Assembly (NCBI RefSeq): GCF_048564905.1 | Contig: NC_133005.1 | Span: 694,501 to 758,500, forward strand | Direction: 5' to 3' | Source of the DNA: Vicugna pacos | Lineage: Eukaryota > Chordata > Mammalia > Artiodactyla > Camelidae | Length of the DNA stretch: 64,000 nucleotides | Shown: positions 34,601-47,564 of the stretch, piece by piece | Numbering within the stretch: position 1 is the stretch's first letter | Layout of the letters: each line of letters begins with the position of its first letter | Made by a program: the position numbers and the translations under genes | The notes under the pieces: generated by a model | What the model saw: the letters and a program-made list of their open reading frames with translations, nothing else | The model's database searches: none | Told to the model about the DNA's origin: nothing

Positions 34601-35960
34601 GGGGCAACGGTCCTGCGTGGGGGCCGCGGGCCCGTCCCTGGGGAGGTGAATGCAGTGGAAGAGGGACTCTTGACTGAGAAGAAGGCGTTTCCAAGACATA
34701 GTTCAGGGGGATAAAGGGCAGGTCCGTGTGAAGTGGAGAAGCGAACGCGCTGGGATAAACACGGGGCGGGGCGGAGCGGCGATGTGGGGGGGTGGTTGAA
34801 GGGCCAGAGGACGCTTTTCATGGAACCTGTCAGTGCTTCTACCATTTTCCCTTTGTGTGTCTTACTTTTGAACGTCTTCTTTTTGTGGCTCAGGTTTGAG
34901 TAAAGTTGCTTGAATCCGTGCTGTGTGGTGTGGAGACCACGGCGATTTCTCCCAACATCACCCCCCGGGTGGGTGGGGGTGAGGTTCAGGGGCCACCCGG
35001 CGGCCGCCTGCCCCCGGCCCCGCTTTCTCCACTGTGAGCGGATGCTCCCCTGGTTCCCTTTCAGCGGTTCTCAAACTCCCCTGGCCTCAGACCCCCGAGG
35101 GCAGGACAGACTGCGTAAAGCCCAGGGCTCTGAGCAGGCCACTCGGGACAGGCACCTGCCGGTGGCAGTCGCCCCTCAGGCCACGTGACTTTTGTCCAAG
35201 TACCAGCAGGGGTCCGGGGAGGGGGAGCCCCGTGTCCCCACTGGTGGTCCCGCACAGGGCCTGTCGCCCGTCTGGCCTCCCTGTTGTCCGCCTGTCCTGT
35301 CCCAGGAGGTGTATGAATGCCTGGGAAAAGGGAGGACGGGGAGGGGGTGATTGTCACGCTTCTGCAGAGCCTTGCAGGTGACTCCTAGGCCAGGCAGTGC
35401 AGCAGCTGCCTGGCGCCCCCACGTGGACCTTCTCTTCCGATGCAGAAAGAGGAGGCTGGTTTATGGGGGCTGGTGGGTGGCTTGGGTGGGCTCCCACGGA
35501 GGCAGACGCGAGGGACGAGGGCTTGAGTGACGTGGCTTCTCTGGGAGGGATCTCGGGCTGCCACGGGGGAGGAAGGAGCCATAGGAAGCTGCAGGCGGGG
35601 GCTCAGCCCACCTGGGAGCCGTCCGGGCCCAAGGCCTGAAGGGCTGTTCTGGGGGTCCAGCCTGGTCCCTTTGGCCTGACCCCACGTTAGGAAAGCCCCC
35701 AGACGGGGTCTCCAGGGCCTGCAGCAGTGGCTGGGGCTGTGGACAGGGCGTCCACGGGGCAGGCCATCGTTCCTGCTGGGCAGCGTGGGAGTCCGGTGGC
35801 CAGTGTAGACCGTTCGAGTGAGCATGGGGCAGAGCGCATTTAGAGGAGAACAGAAGTGTATTGCCTGTGCTTGTAGTCAGGTGGAGGACACGGGGACAGA
35901 GGCTGGACTGAAGCCACGTGCTCGGGATCCCCGTTCAGTAGAATGAACACAAGCCCTGCA
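31671..35960. other. GC-rich intergenic sequence
   Basis: No gene recognised. It contains a MIR at about 32500-32710 (plus) and an AT-richer islet at about 33610-33910 with no repeat signature. Confidence 0.4.
32510..32705 (+). repeat. MIR SINE, diverged
   Basis: TCTGAGTTTCCCCTCTGCAG, GCGGGATTAGTAACGG and CTGTTGCTGTTATTATTAGT follow the MIR 3' half in order. Confidence 0.6.
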
Positions 35961-36170
35961 GGATCCGAGCGTCAGCATCAGTTTCCCACAGTCACTTGGC
36001 AGCGCTCATGTCCCTAATTGCTAAATATACGTGGTTACTGAAAATCTAAAGTAATAGCTTGTCAAGTCTGTGTTTAAGGCAGCAGAGGGTTCACCCTGTT
36101 AGTGGCTTGGAGACAACGAGCAATCTTCAAATAGCTTGGTAAACAAAGGCCGCCTTGCACTTTTTAAGCA
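35961..36170. other. AT-richer non-repeat islet
   Basis: Contains CCCTAATTGCTAAATATACG and nearby AT-rich sequence between GC-rich flanks, with no repeat signature recognised. A possible conserved non-coding segment; low certainty. Confidence 0.25.
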
Positions 36171-36834
36171 CAAAGTTGCAGGCACTGCTCCGTTCCTTTC
36201 AGAGGCCAGCCTCCCAGCACTGCTGGGCATTTGGATCTGTGCCCACAAGCGCAGGGGCAGCGGCACTGCTTCACCAGAGGCGGCTCCTGGCCACTGGTGG
36301 CGGCGGGGACGCCCTCACGGGAAGAGCAGAGCTGGGCTGCGGAGCGCGCTCCTTCCGCGTGCTCGCCGCGAGCGCTCCCGCTGCCGTGAGCCGGCACCTC
36401 TCCCCACCTGCCCTCAGCCTGGTTTCCTCTTAGGAAATTACACTGTCTCCGGGGGCAGGCGTGGCACGTGGTTCAGGCCAAGCCACTGGCTGTTTCTGCC
36501 ACGGTATTTGCATCTCGAGTGAAGTGACCAAGAGCCACCTGCGGCTACCTGCATCCGCCCCAGGGACAGCGCACTGCAGCCCTGCCTTTCTAGTTCTCTC
36601 CTGTCCCCAGCCTCCCACTGAACATACGGGCTTCAGACACCTTCTAGGGAATTCTCTGGGGTCCGAGCACACATCCTGGCTGACACACGTCACCACCCAC
36701 AGCTGCTCTGTAATCTGTGGCTGTGACGGTCCTTTCATCTTTCTCACTTCTCGTTGACTCAATGCACAGGGTCCATGATCTGGGTTCGAGGACTCACATC
36801 CCAGCAGACATTGCCAGGGGCCTGCCCAGACCTC

Positions 36835-36885
36835 TGCGGCTCTCGCCAGCACCTGCGTTTCTGCCAGCACCTGCGTTTCTCTGCC
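36835..36885. repeat. short tandem duplication (18-bp unit, two copies)
   Basis: GCCAGCACCTGCGTTTCT occurs twice back to back. Confidence 0.85.
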
Positions 36886-39740
36886 CCTCCAGCTTGGGAG
36901 CCCCAGACGTTGTGGGGCAGACAACTGTCCCTGCTGTGCCCTTTCTGAAGTCCAGTCACTAGCACAGACCAGCAGGCCACCCTAAAATTAATGGCGTGAG
37001 GTGTGATGAAAATGTGCTTCATGTCGTTAACTTCAGGACGGTTGCTGTTCTGCACTTGCAGCTGGAACAGGCGGGGCGGTGAGAGCTGAGAGCAGGAAGG
37101 GCGTCCCTGCTTCACCCCAGGGTGAGCGGACGTGGGGCAGCAAGGCCTGGGGGGCAGAGACTGGCCCCAGGCTGGGCTGCGGCTCCACCCTCCCCCCCAT
37201 CTGCACCGGGTGGGGGCGGCAGCGGGAAGCCAGCCTGTGTGGCCGAGCTCCGTGATTCACTGCAAACGTGCCCACATAAACGGTGCACCCAGGGAGCCCG
37301 TGTCTGCCGTAAACCCTCGCCGACGGCGCTCCTGTAGTTCTACTCCACAGGGCGGCACGCCCTGTCCCCACACCTGTCCTTCCCTGAGATGGAAGGAGCC
37401 CTGGGCTGTCACATCTTAAAGAGGGGACTGTCCACCTGGAGAAACCGTAACCTGAGGACGTGTGCCTGGCCGCCCGCAGGTGTCGGGCTCAGCGCTGGGT
37501 GGGCGCCCCTGCTCTCGGGCAGGGAGGGGTGAGGGGGCGTTTACCCCCTGGCAGGCAGGGGCCCTTCCAGGGCAGGGCAGGGACCAACCCCAGAGCAGAG
37601 TCCCTGGTAGGGCCAGCGCTGGGTGGACTCCGGCCCCGTGGGCCAGTCGGGCCCAGCAAAGGGTGCGGGGCCAGCTCTCCGTGCGTTTGGGATGTTGAAG
37701 AAGACTCTTGGGGCCTGGGTTGTCAGGAGCAAGTGGGGTAACAGTTGTCCCCACAGCACAGGCTTGTTGTGGGAACACATCAGGTGTGTGACGTGCCCTC
37801 AGGCGCGTGGGCGCCAGAGGGAGGCAGCGCCCTCTCTGGTGGCTCTGTTCCTGCTCCTGCTGTGAGGACATCTGCGCTCCACTCCCCACAGGGGCCCCAG
37901 GATGCTCCACGAAGGCCTGGGGTCCTGGAGGCAGCTCGGAGGAGGAGGCTGTGCCTGAGTCCCTTGGGGAAGGAGGTGGCCATGGAAGCTCAGAGTGGGT
38001 GACAGTCCTCACTGCCACCGGTCCCCGGCTGGGTGATGCTGCTGTGGGGGCGCTTGGAGACCCTCTGAGAATCGGACACGACACGAAGTGAGACGCTACA
38101 GCCTCCTCTGGGCTGAAGAGTTGGCCTTTGATAATATGCTAATTAAGCTGCCTTCCTTCCTTTAAGTCCAGTCTGTCAGGTCGCTCCTGTGAGCTAGGGG
38201 TTTTCTGGGTGCTGGGGAGAAAGTGGTTGGATAAGAGGACAAAATTCCTCGTCCATTAAGAGTTTCCGTCCAGTGGGAGAGGAGGAGGAAAAAGAAGTGA
38301 GGGGTACAGGTGGCCAGGGGCTGGGAGCTCTCAGAAGAGGAATAAAGGGGAGGGAGCCGGGGACAGTGCTGGAGGGGGTGGAGGCGGGGCAGGGTGGCAC
38401 TGGGAAGGTGGGGGGGGTGTGCCGGGCACAGCAGCAGTGACTGCGGAAGCCGGGGCCCCAGGCAGAAGCCGGCCAGGCATCCTGGTGAGGGAAGGTGTGC
38501 ATGGAGGAGACCGCCTTGGTGCCGGTGACCACTGCCTCGGCATGGGGGAGTGGCCCGGGGGGTTGCCTCCCAGCCAGCAGGGCGGGTGCTGGAGGGGCTG
38601 GGACCATGCCCGGGTCTCATAGGGTGAGGAGACTCTGCCTCATTGCATCGCCGGAATCAGACTTACACTTGAATCAGCGTGCACTGGGCGCGGGGGCATC
38701 GTGAGCCCACGCCCCTTCTCCACCTGCTCGGGGCGGGGGTGGCTCTCACTTGCTGTCCCCGCACGTGGGAACTTGGCTAAGTGCACACACGGGGTCACCT
38801 CGCTGTGTGAGCACAGGTTTGGAGGCAAACACCTTAGGGAGTCGTGCTTAGGCCACAGTAAGCGATCCAGTTTAAGTGGGCGTGAGGCAGAGGGTCCCTA
38901 AGAACCTTTGGTGGGACCCCCGCAGCTCACTTGGCTGCTTCCGTCCAGGAAAGGAGCGCCCTGGCCTCAAGTTGCCCCCCTGCTCCTTCCTCCCCAGGGG
39001 GTAAAGGGTGCTTTGTGGGGTTGGACAGCATTGGAGAAGGAATGCGTTCCCTCCTGCCTTGATTTTAGGGACTTGCTGTCCCAAGGGGAGCACCTGGTGG
39101 GTGTCCGCCCCAGGCTGCGGGCTGCGGGGTCGGGGCTCCTGTCACTGCTGGGAAAGAGCCTGTTCCAGGGCTCAGGATCGGGCAGCCGGGTCTGTGCACC
39201 CGGGCTGCCTCTCCAGCGTCGGCTGCGCTGGTTTCTGACGTCTGGTTCCTGCCGCATTGAGTCCGCGTATGTGTCTGGTCGGCAGCTGAAGCGTCTCAGT
39301 GGGTTTTGAAACTGGGAATCAGTGTGACTGTTGATTCTGCACTTGAGGGGAAGTGGAGGGGTGCGACCTGTGGCCCTCCAGGTGGAACCAGGAGAGCCTT
39401 CTGTGGCTGCTGCCCACAGCAGTGGCCTTGTGCCCGGAGGACACTGCAGAGCTGGCGGGCGACCTCCATCTCCCCGGCCACGTGTGCCGCCGCGGAAACT
39501 GGCAGAGGCCCTCCCGGCGGTGGCCGGCTGCCCCCTCTGCCAGCCTCGGGAAAGCACTGTCATCCCCAAGGTGTGAACAAGCAGGCTTCTTGGAAACTTC
39601 TTCAAGAAACTTCTCCAGGGAATGGGCGGGTTTCCCATTCAGGTGGGTGGGGCTGCCCCAGCAAGCCGGGAGGTGGGCCCCCAGTCGCAGGGGGCTCCTC
39701 ACCTCACCCGGCCTGGCGGAGGTGAATTCTAGCAACCGGG
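36886..39740. other. GC-rich intergenic sequence
   Basis: No gene recognised on either strand; chance open frames only. A short AT-rich patch with GATAATATGCTAATTAAGCT lies at about 38132-38151. Confidence 0.4.
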
Positions 39741-39744
39741 CCAG

Positions 39745-39930
39745 CAGCTCATCCAAAGCAACCGAAATTTAGATGTACATGCCGTTTTGGAGAACCGATT
39801 AATTTGTCGAAATATTCAGCTCCCGGGGTGTGGGATAAAAGTAACTCAGAGTTCTTTGCACTTTCGTGATTTAATGTTCAAATGACTGATTTCAGTTCCA
39901 TTTCCTCAAATCCTTTTTGAACCTATCCCC
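39745..39930. other. AT-richer non-repeat islet
   Basis: Includes AACCGATTAATTTGTCG and AACTCAGAGTTCTTTGCAC and has no repeat signature I recognise. A possible conserved non-coding segment. Confidence 0.25.
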
Positions 39931-40339
39931 TCTTCCCAGGGGTCTGGGCAGCCTCTTTTCTGGGCCCTGAGTGTATCCAGGCCAGAGTTCCTGGGGGGAG
40001 ACCTCGGGTCCTAGAAGACTGGGCGGGGCGGCTGGTGGGCTGTTCCCACAGGAGCAACTTGCACGGTGAGCCCTGCCCTCTGTTTAGGGACAGTTTCCTG
40101 GGCAGTCATGGCCCAGCTCCTGGCGGGAAAGCGTGGTGACCACTGGTGAGAGTTTATTCGTCCTCGGGCACGGTGGGTGGGCATCCTGGACTGGGCCCCC
40201 AGAGACTCAGAGCCTGTGCTCCCTTTCACTGGGGATGCGCCCCCAGGAAGTGAGGGAATCGGGGCTCAGGGAGCAAGTGCCGGGGCCTGCGCACTGACTG
40301 CGGTGGGCCCAAGCCTTCAGAGGGGCCTCAGGGACCACC

Positions 40340-40390
40340 GTGGCGGGGGGAGGCGGAAGGGGGGAGGGGGAGAGGAGGGGAGGGGACCTC
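40340..40390. repeat. purine-rich (G/GA) tract
   Basis: A run of GGGGA, GGAGG and similar blocks on the plus strand, with triplex or quadruplex potential. Confidence 0.7.
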
Positions 40391-40873
40391 CACCCCCACG
40401 CCCGAGGCTGGCTTCCTTCCTGTGTCTTGGAGGAGCCGTGTGAGACCCGGCACCAAATGCCAGCCTAGCAGCCGCTGGGCACCCGGGAGGGCGCGGGGCG
40501 GGGGGTGCGCTGCCCCCGGCGCTCACGGCCCAGGAGGGACCGAGGCCCTGCTGTGGCCGAGGCAGCTGGGGAGTGGGTTCATCTCCCCTCCCGGGACCCT
40601 GTGGTCTGGGGGCCTGGTGAGGGCTGTTTGCACGTGGCTTTATAAGGACACCGGCGGGGCTTCAGTGCACAGGACTGAAGTAAGTACCGAGAGCAGAGGC
40701 CGTGGTTGGAGGACGAGGCGGGGCCGGGGCTGGCGGGGTCGCCGTGGTTGGCGTGGGCCTGGCATCCCTGCGCGGGGACCGGGGAGGGTCCTTGCTGTCC
40801 TTCAGCTTCTGTGCACGGAGCCTCGTTTGGTGTTTGCCCGCACGGGGCTGAGCGTGGGTTTGGGGGACAGGAG

Positions 40874-40960
40874 TGTGTGCACACACACCCCCACACACGC
40901 ACACACACATGCACAGATACACCGCCCGCCCACACTCACTCACATACTCACACACACATC
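40874..40960. repeat. (CA)n-rich microsatellite, imperfect
   Basis: Interrupted CA/CAC repeats with CCCC and CGC insertions. Confidence 0.85.
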
Positions 40961-43140
40961 CGCTCGGGGGCCCACCCGGCTCGGGCCGACTCTGGCACCG
41001 CGGACGCAGGCGGGATTCCTTGTTGACTCAGCCGAGGGCACAGGACTCTCTGGGAGCGCGGCGGCCGTGGGGATGGGGCGGGGCTCAGACGGACAAGGCC
41101 AGACCGTCCATGACTGGAGAGCTCTGACCCACGCTCTGCGGTGAGCAGCCCGGACGCCACCCACGGCCTCTGCAGGACTCAGCCCAGGACGCTCAGAACT
41201 GTCATAACTGTCTCTGTGTCCAGCTAGGGACCAGCCTGAGAAACACAAACATGACCCGGAACAACCACAGGGAGGCCCACTCCTCCCGCCCCTCCGGGCC
41301 GACCACCTCCAGTCCAACCAGACCTGACACCTTCCCTCTCTCCCACCGAAAAGCGCTCCTACCGCCCCGCCTGCCTTTGAGTTTCCGTAAAGACAAGTGA
41401 TGCCAAACTCCTGACGTTGGAAAGGCGAGGCTTTATTTGAAACGCTCATTTCCGGGGGGGAGGGGGAGGGGCTGTTGCCATGGAGAAGGACGGCTGCCAC
41501 AGGGGACACCCTAACCATGAGGTCTGCCAGCGCCTCCGGGGCTGGACACAAGGGTCCTCCAGTACAGGGAGGAGTGGACGAGGCTGGAAGGCAGCCAGTT
41601 TGGGGAGCAGCTGAAGGGGGCGGTGACAAGATGTGACCGGATGGCAGGGCTGAGCTTGGCTGTCCAGGGGCCTGGGGCTCAGGCAGAGGGGGCACCTCTG
41701 GACCCATAACCTGTGTTTGCTTCTGCAGGTGAGCGCTCAGGCCCGGGGTCCCCTCCCCCTTCCGCCCCCGTGTTTCCACCCGTCCCTTTCTTGGTCCCTT
41801 TCTTGGTTTTCGCCCTCATTTCCCTGGAGGTTGTGCTCCACTAACTTTCCTGGAAAGGTGGCCCCGGACGCGGGCGCTCTGCGCCTTTGCAGGGCACACG
41901 CGCTCTGACGCTTCTCTGATCACTGCAGCTTCCGGGAGCTGGAATCCAGGTTAGATGCGGTCTCCCTCTGTGGTCTGCGGAGGCTCTGACGGCGCTGGGA
42001 GGCGGCCTTCCGTGTGGACCTCGTTCCTTTTTCCTCTCTGAAGCTCTTAGCGCCCTTCTTTACCCTGGAATCATGACACGTGTGGGCTTCCACATGGCTC
42101 GGTGTAAATGCCTCAAAGTTATTACTTACTTGGGGGTGTGGGGAGGGTGCCCAGCCCCCGAACCTGCATGTCCTTTTCTTCAGTCATTTCTCCAGAGACT
42201 AAACCCACGCACGTTTCTTCTACTAGTGGTGACCTTACATCTTTTTCATTCTCTTTGTGTCATTTATTGGAACGTGGGAGGGGGAGGTGAGCTGGCTGTT
42301 CAGGCCATCCTTCCTAATGGGATGGTTAATCAGCAGTTATAAACAGTGAGCCCCGCCCTCCCCACCACCCGCCTGGGGTGCTCACTGCAGACCTGCTCGA
42401 GTCCCCCGCTCCTTTGTTCCTGCCGTGGGCCCGCCCTGGCGCTTAGCCTGGCAGGCCAGCTTCCATGGGGAAGTTCCGTGGGAGACGGACACCCCCGGGT
42501 TTAAAGCCCTCCCCGCCCAGGCCCACCCGTGCCCCCGGCCCCAGAGTCCTGGCGGGTAGGCCGGAGTCTGCATGGAAACGGGCAAGGGCGGCGGCCTTCT
42601 CTGAACCTGGGCCCGGACACAGACGACCACGGGCTCAGTCCGGAGAGGCGCTGCCTGTGTTTGCTGCACAGTCCGTGTCCGAGGTTTAGAGAACCCAGCG
42701 AGATGCTGATGCATGGATGACTCTCCTTCAGGGCTCACCAGCTGCTGAAGGCGCCCCCACCCCCTCCCCCCAGCAGCGTTCACAGGCCGGACAGCACCGC
42801 CCAGCCCCCCAGGCCCTTGCGGATGGGGGCGGGCTTCTCCGGGGCTCAGATGCGGGGCTCTAATGTTGGTAACTTGGGTCTTCACTCTGCTGCCGCCCCT
42901 TCTCTGAGACTTTCCCCGCCACCTGGAGTTTCACTTTGTTTATGTCACAGTCCCCAACTGCAGGGTCCCTCCCTCGTGGGCCCAGCTTGCCCTCTGTCCT
43001 GTCTGGTGTCGGTGCCTGGACGTTTCCTTTAGGATCGTCCCCTCCCTGGCTCTCAGCCTCGGCCAACGACGAGTCCTGGGACTTCGGCTGGATCTGCCCC
43101 GAAGGAGGCCTTCTCTTTGGCCGCGTCTCTCTCCGCGGCT
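40961..43140. other. GC-rich intergenic sequence
   Basis: No gene recognised. Only chance open frames and short homopolymer runs (for example G runs near 41452-41470) are seen. Confidence 0.4.
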
Positions 43141-43149
43141 GAATTATCT

Positions 43150-43285
43150 CGGCGGTCAGTTTCCCCCTGTTAATGGGGTGGTGATTACTAATCTCCCACT
43201 AGGGGCTGTAGACGATCAAGGGAGTCAGTCCCCACGGAGCATCTAGGTTGCTGCCTGGCACACAGTGAACTCTGAGAACATGTCG
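43150..43285 (+). repeat. MIR SINE, diverged
   Basis: GGTCAGTTTCCCCCTGTTAA, then TGGGGTGGTGATTACTAATC and TTGCTGCCTGGCACACAGTG match the MIR 3' half in order. Confidence 0.75.
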
Positions 43286-43979
43286 GCTGTTCCTGCATCC
43301 CTGTGACTGCTGTGCCTGGAGCAGACAAAGGGGCAGCAAGTTAAAGCCGGTCAGTCTGCCGTACGTGGGGCGAGCCTGGCTGAGAAAGCGCCAACACGGA
43401 CGGAACTGTAGTAACCCTTCCCATCCAGAAATGGAAAAGACAGAAAGAGCTTCCTGGGGACACTGAGTTCCTGGAGGCAGCCATGCCTGATGTCCACCCC
43501 TGGGGTTTTCAGAGCTGCATCAGTAGCACCTTTTTTCCTTTCTGTTTAAGCCCAGACTGGGGCTCCCTCGTTTGCAGTTGAATGGGTTCTAACCTGCTCA
43601 GGCTGAGCGACCTCACCCTTCTTCCAGTTCCCACAGCCCGTGTTTTCTAAGTCTGAAATCATGCCTGATGCCTTGACAAAGAGTTTCTTTTCCTGACCTG
43701 AAGTTTCATTCAGGAAATCAGTGGTTTATTAACGGGTCACCTTTATGAAAGAGCCGCCATCCCCTGAGGGCAGGTGCCGGGACTCTGGGGCAGCTCAGCC
43801 TCCTGGCCGTGGCCACGGTCTCTCTTTTCTTCCTCCTGCGGGGACCTGAGTGCAGGCTGATTTTACCTCCCTGGCTGCAGGCAGGGGCCGGGGTCTGCAC
43901 CCGACTCGTTTTTGTGTCCCCGTGGTGGCTGCTCATGTCCCACATGAGGGAGGATTTCAGTAAATGCTGATACACAACA

Positions 43980-44290
43980 TCACTGTGGTTTTCTGGGAAC
44001 TTCTCTTAAACCACCAAATCCCTAGACATCAGTCGATTTTGAGTCTGCTTTCCCAGACCCCAGAAACACTGCACAATTAATCAAAGGGGCACAGTTCATG
44101 CTTCCCCAGCTGGCAAGAGCCCAACACACAACTTAAGCATCTGATTTGGAGCCAAAAACATTAACCTCTAATTAACTTACATCCTCCTGACGCCTATAAT
44201 GTCACAATGATGCGAATGCATGAGTTACTAATTATACCTAATTATTCAATTAACAGATAGCAAATACCAGTGGATATTAAAGTTTGTGAG
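43980..44290. promoter_or_regulatory. AT-rich candidate enhancer with clustered homeodomain-type sites
   Basis: A non-repeat, low-GC islet in GC-rich surroundings. TAATTA occurs at 44169-44174, 44229-44234 and 44239-44244, with CAATTA at 44248-44253 and ATTAATCAAAGG (homeodomain plus TCF/LEF-like) at about 44077-44088. No recognised transposon wording. The regulatory role is inferred from site clustering only. Confidence 0.35.
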
Positions 44291-44819
44291 TGATTAACCA
44301 GAAGACGGCAGTTTGACGAGCGTGGGGCTGCGTGGTGGCAAGATGGAGGCGTCCTGGGCGCTGAGCGGCTTTCGGGAGGCGGGGGTGTTTGCCTAGCCTC
44401 CCCAGGGACTCGAGGCCTGTCTGTGGGCTGGAGCTTATCCTGCCAGGCGGGGTTGCCCGCCTCTCTTCCCCAGAGCTGAGGTGGCCCGGTCCCAAGCTCA
44501 GACCAGCCCACGGCGGGGTGGGGGGTGGCCTTGGCCGCTCAGCACGTGGGGACTTGCTGACGCACAGTGATGACTTGGGATGCTGGCTGGCCTTGGCTGA
44601 GAGTTGGGGAGTGTGGTGGGCCAGAGGGAGCTGGACGCAGCGCTGGTCTGGGGATAAGCAGCAGGTGGGATCTCAGCCGGGGCCACACAGGCACAGGGAG
44701 AGACTTCCCCACCCTCAGTGTCCTCACACTCGTGTTCCATCCGGACACACGCCCGGCCCCTGCCCCACTCCCACCAGCGCCCACTGACCCTCATCTCCCC
44801 TTTGCTGGGAAGCCCCGGA

Positions 44820-45260
44820 GTGAAATATTTATTCAAATTATAGTCAATCCTCATCTTTATCAAAACAATATTTACTCAATTTACTACTTCTTATTCTAAC
44901 AAAAAATACAGTTTTAAGCAACCACCAGCCCCTTAGAGTTCTAACACTTTCAGCTTCTGTTTTTATTAAATATAAAATAAAACTTGGGTCATTATGTCTC
45001 ATAAAGTGGGTAAGGCTATTTATGATTTTGGCAGAAGCTTCTGAATTATTCTGAAGGCTTTTATCACTCGTTTTATTTCATAAATAATGATTCTTCCTAC
45101 ATGTGACATTATGACATTGCACATGACAGATTCAGTAGGAGAAACAGCCTTTAGATTTGTCTTGTCTTCACGACCTGCTATAAAATAAACATGAATTAGT
45201 TGTATTAGTTTTTACATTGGTTTAAAATATGCTTTCAACATATTATAAATTATCCCTAAA
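44820..45260. other. AT-rich islet, no repeat recognised
   Basis: About 440 bases of AT-rich DNA (for example AATATTTATTCAAATTATAG and TTTATTTCATAAATAATGAT) between GC-rich sequence and an antisense L1. It may be a conserved non-coding segment or a repeat too worn to recognise. Confidence 0.3.
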
Positions 45261-45264
45261 ATAT

Positions 45265-46150
45265 GCATGTTCTTATTGTGGTAAAATGTGCACAAGGTAG
45301 AATTTACCGTCTTCACCCTTTTAAGTGCAGTGGCGCCCAGCACGTCCCTGTCGTACAGCCGTCACCCCCGCCTGCCCCCGGAGCTCTTCTCATCTTGCAA
45401 AGCTGAGCTCGGCACCCACTGCACAGGGGCCCCCAGCCCCCTCCCTGCCCCTGGCCACTGCCACCTGACCTTCCGTGGCTGGGGTTCTGGCGACTCTGGG
45501 CACCTCACTGGGGTGAAGGTCCTTCTGTGACTGATTTCACTCGGCAGGACGTCCCCACAAGTCACAGGCCTGGAAGTGTGCTGCAGACTTTCCCTCTTTT
45601 CGAGGCTGAGTAATAGTCGCCGTCGGTACAGACCACGTGTTGCGTGTCCGCTTGCCCGTCCGTGGACATGTGGGCTGCCTCCACGCTCCAGCTCGTGTGA
45701 GGGACGCGCTCGGGGACACGGCGTATCTGCAGGGACGCTGGGAGACTTCAGGGCTTCGGGGCAGGACTGCTGGATCGTGGGGCACTTCTGGTTTCAATTT
45801 TCTGAGGAAACCCGCTCCTGCTTCCCTGCAGCTGTAGGTTCCACATCCCAGCCAGCACACGGGTTGCAGTTCCTCGCGTGCCCGCAGCGCTGGCTCTGTT
45901 TCTCTGGTCCTAGCCATTCTCAGGATGTGAGTTGACACCTCGTGGCCGGCGGCGTTGGGCGTCGTTTCGTGTGCTTATGGGCCATTGGTGTATCTTTGGA
46001 GACATGGCCATTTCTGAATCAGGCTGTCTTTGTTGAGTTTTGGTTCTCGCTATAGTTTGGATACCAATTCTTTGTTAGATATTATCATTTTGATTTTGAT
46101 TGCTTTTGGCAGTCTTTCTGATACTGTTCACAATTTATTTCTCAGTGGTT
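45265..46150 (-). mobile_element. L1 3' fragment, antisense
   Basis: Reads as the reverse of an L1 3' region: AATTTACCGTCTTCACCC, CTCTTCTCATCTTGCAAAGC, GAGGCTGAGTAATAGTCGCC, GGACTGCTGGATCGTGGGGC, CTAGCCATTCTCAGGATGTG, ATTCTTTGTTAGATATTATC. All appear in the usual L1 order. CpG-rich changes give it a GC-elevated look. Old and inactive. Confidence 0.8.
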
Positions 46151-46969
46151 TCCATAGTGTTTCCTGAAACACACATTCACACGTTAGCCTGAGTTGAGAA
46201 GCGTCCTAGGATGTCACCCTGGAGGACGTCCTGTCCGGCAGTTCCTTGAGCTCATTGAGGCCGCAATGCCTGGCTTTCTAAGCACGTGTGGGTGGCGGCC
46301 GCATCACTTGGGTTGGCTAAGCCTCAGTCTCAAGGTCGTAACAAAGATGGATTTAAACCTATGATAAAATAGTCTAACTCTCTCTCTGAGGGCGTTGAAT
46401 CAAGCAGGGCAGGTCCGATGGTCCCCAGGAAACTTGTCATGGGGCCTCTGGGCGGGCTTTCCGGAGACGGCATAAGGATGATTTTAATGTCTGGGTGACA
46501 AATTCCTCCCGAAGGCAGGAGTTTCCTGGTTTCGGCTTTCAGCAAAGTCAAAGGGAGGTGTAACTGTGGTCACTCAGAGGTGGCCCAGACCTGGTGACGC
46601 TGGTGTGGGAAGGCCTCGGTCTCTCTCAGACATGGGCACAGCTCCCTGGTGCTTACAGGTGCAACACAGAACACCGAGAACCAAAGGGGTGCCGGATCTG
46701 CCCTAAAGCCAGCGATGAGCTCCACCCGCCCACAGCGAGGCCCCAGCTGAACAGACAGTCGCAGGCCCCCAGCACAGAGGATTCGCACGGACGTGAAACG
46801 CGACAGGGGAGCCTGCCTGCTGCCCCCCCCCCCGCCCCCTGGATTGGGGCAGATGGGGCAGCTCCCCCGGAAGCAGAGAAACAGCCACGGAGCTGGTCCC
46901 CTCACAGAGGCCCTCCCAGCACAAGCTCACTGTTTATGTCTAACACAGCATCAAAGTTTCTGCTCCATT

Positions 46970-47560
46970 AGCTTGAATTGCTGAAGACTGTCAACAGTCA
47001 TCAAGATGAAAACGCAGTCAGGAAGAGCGTTTCAAGACCGAGACCTCTGGTCACGGGAACGAAGCAATTCCAAACCCTGGGAGGAAGTGGCTGAAGTCAG
47101 CACCTTCATCACCCACGTTAATGACCAGGCCGAGCCGAGCCCTGGCCTCGCAGCAGCGGCAGGAAGCAAGCCACAAAGACAGTGGAAATGCGCGAGGCAG
47201 AGGACAGAGAAACCAGAGAGTGTTCTTTGAAAAGATGGACAAAACTGACACACCTTAGGCAGGCTGATCCCAAAGGGAGGAGAGACTCAAATGACGAAAT
47301 CAGGCCTGAATAGGGGACAACATCAGGGGCCACGCAGAGTGAGAAGGGCCGTGGGCGGCCGTGGGGAGCTGCGGGGCAGCACGGCAGGCGGCCCTCGTGC
47401 AGTGGGTGCAGATGCCTAGACCGACTCCGCAGGGAACAGAAGGTCTGAATACATTTATGACGAGATGTTGAGCTGGTCATAAAAAAGCGTCCCACCAAGA
47501 AAACCCAGAACCAGGTGCTTCCCTGGTGAACTGTTGACAAGTGCGAAGAAAAATAAGTGA
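46970..47560 (+). mobile_element. L1 ORF2 fragment A, sense, internally deleted
   Basis: GAAAAGATGGACAAAACTGA, then CAAATGACGAAATCAGGCCT and a CCCACCAAGAAAACCCAGAA segment with CTTCCCTGGTGAACTG are L1 ORF2 wording in order. A GC-rich non-L1-like patch lies between them. The left limit is approximate. Confidence 0.65.
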
Positions 47561-47564
47561 GCGT

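Noticed and set aside
37830-37860. possible CTCF site (GCGCCCTCTCTGGTGGC)
   Set aside because: Resembles the CTCF core but has a two-base shift between the halves; not convincing without a matrix score.
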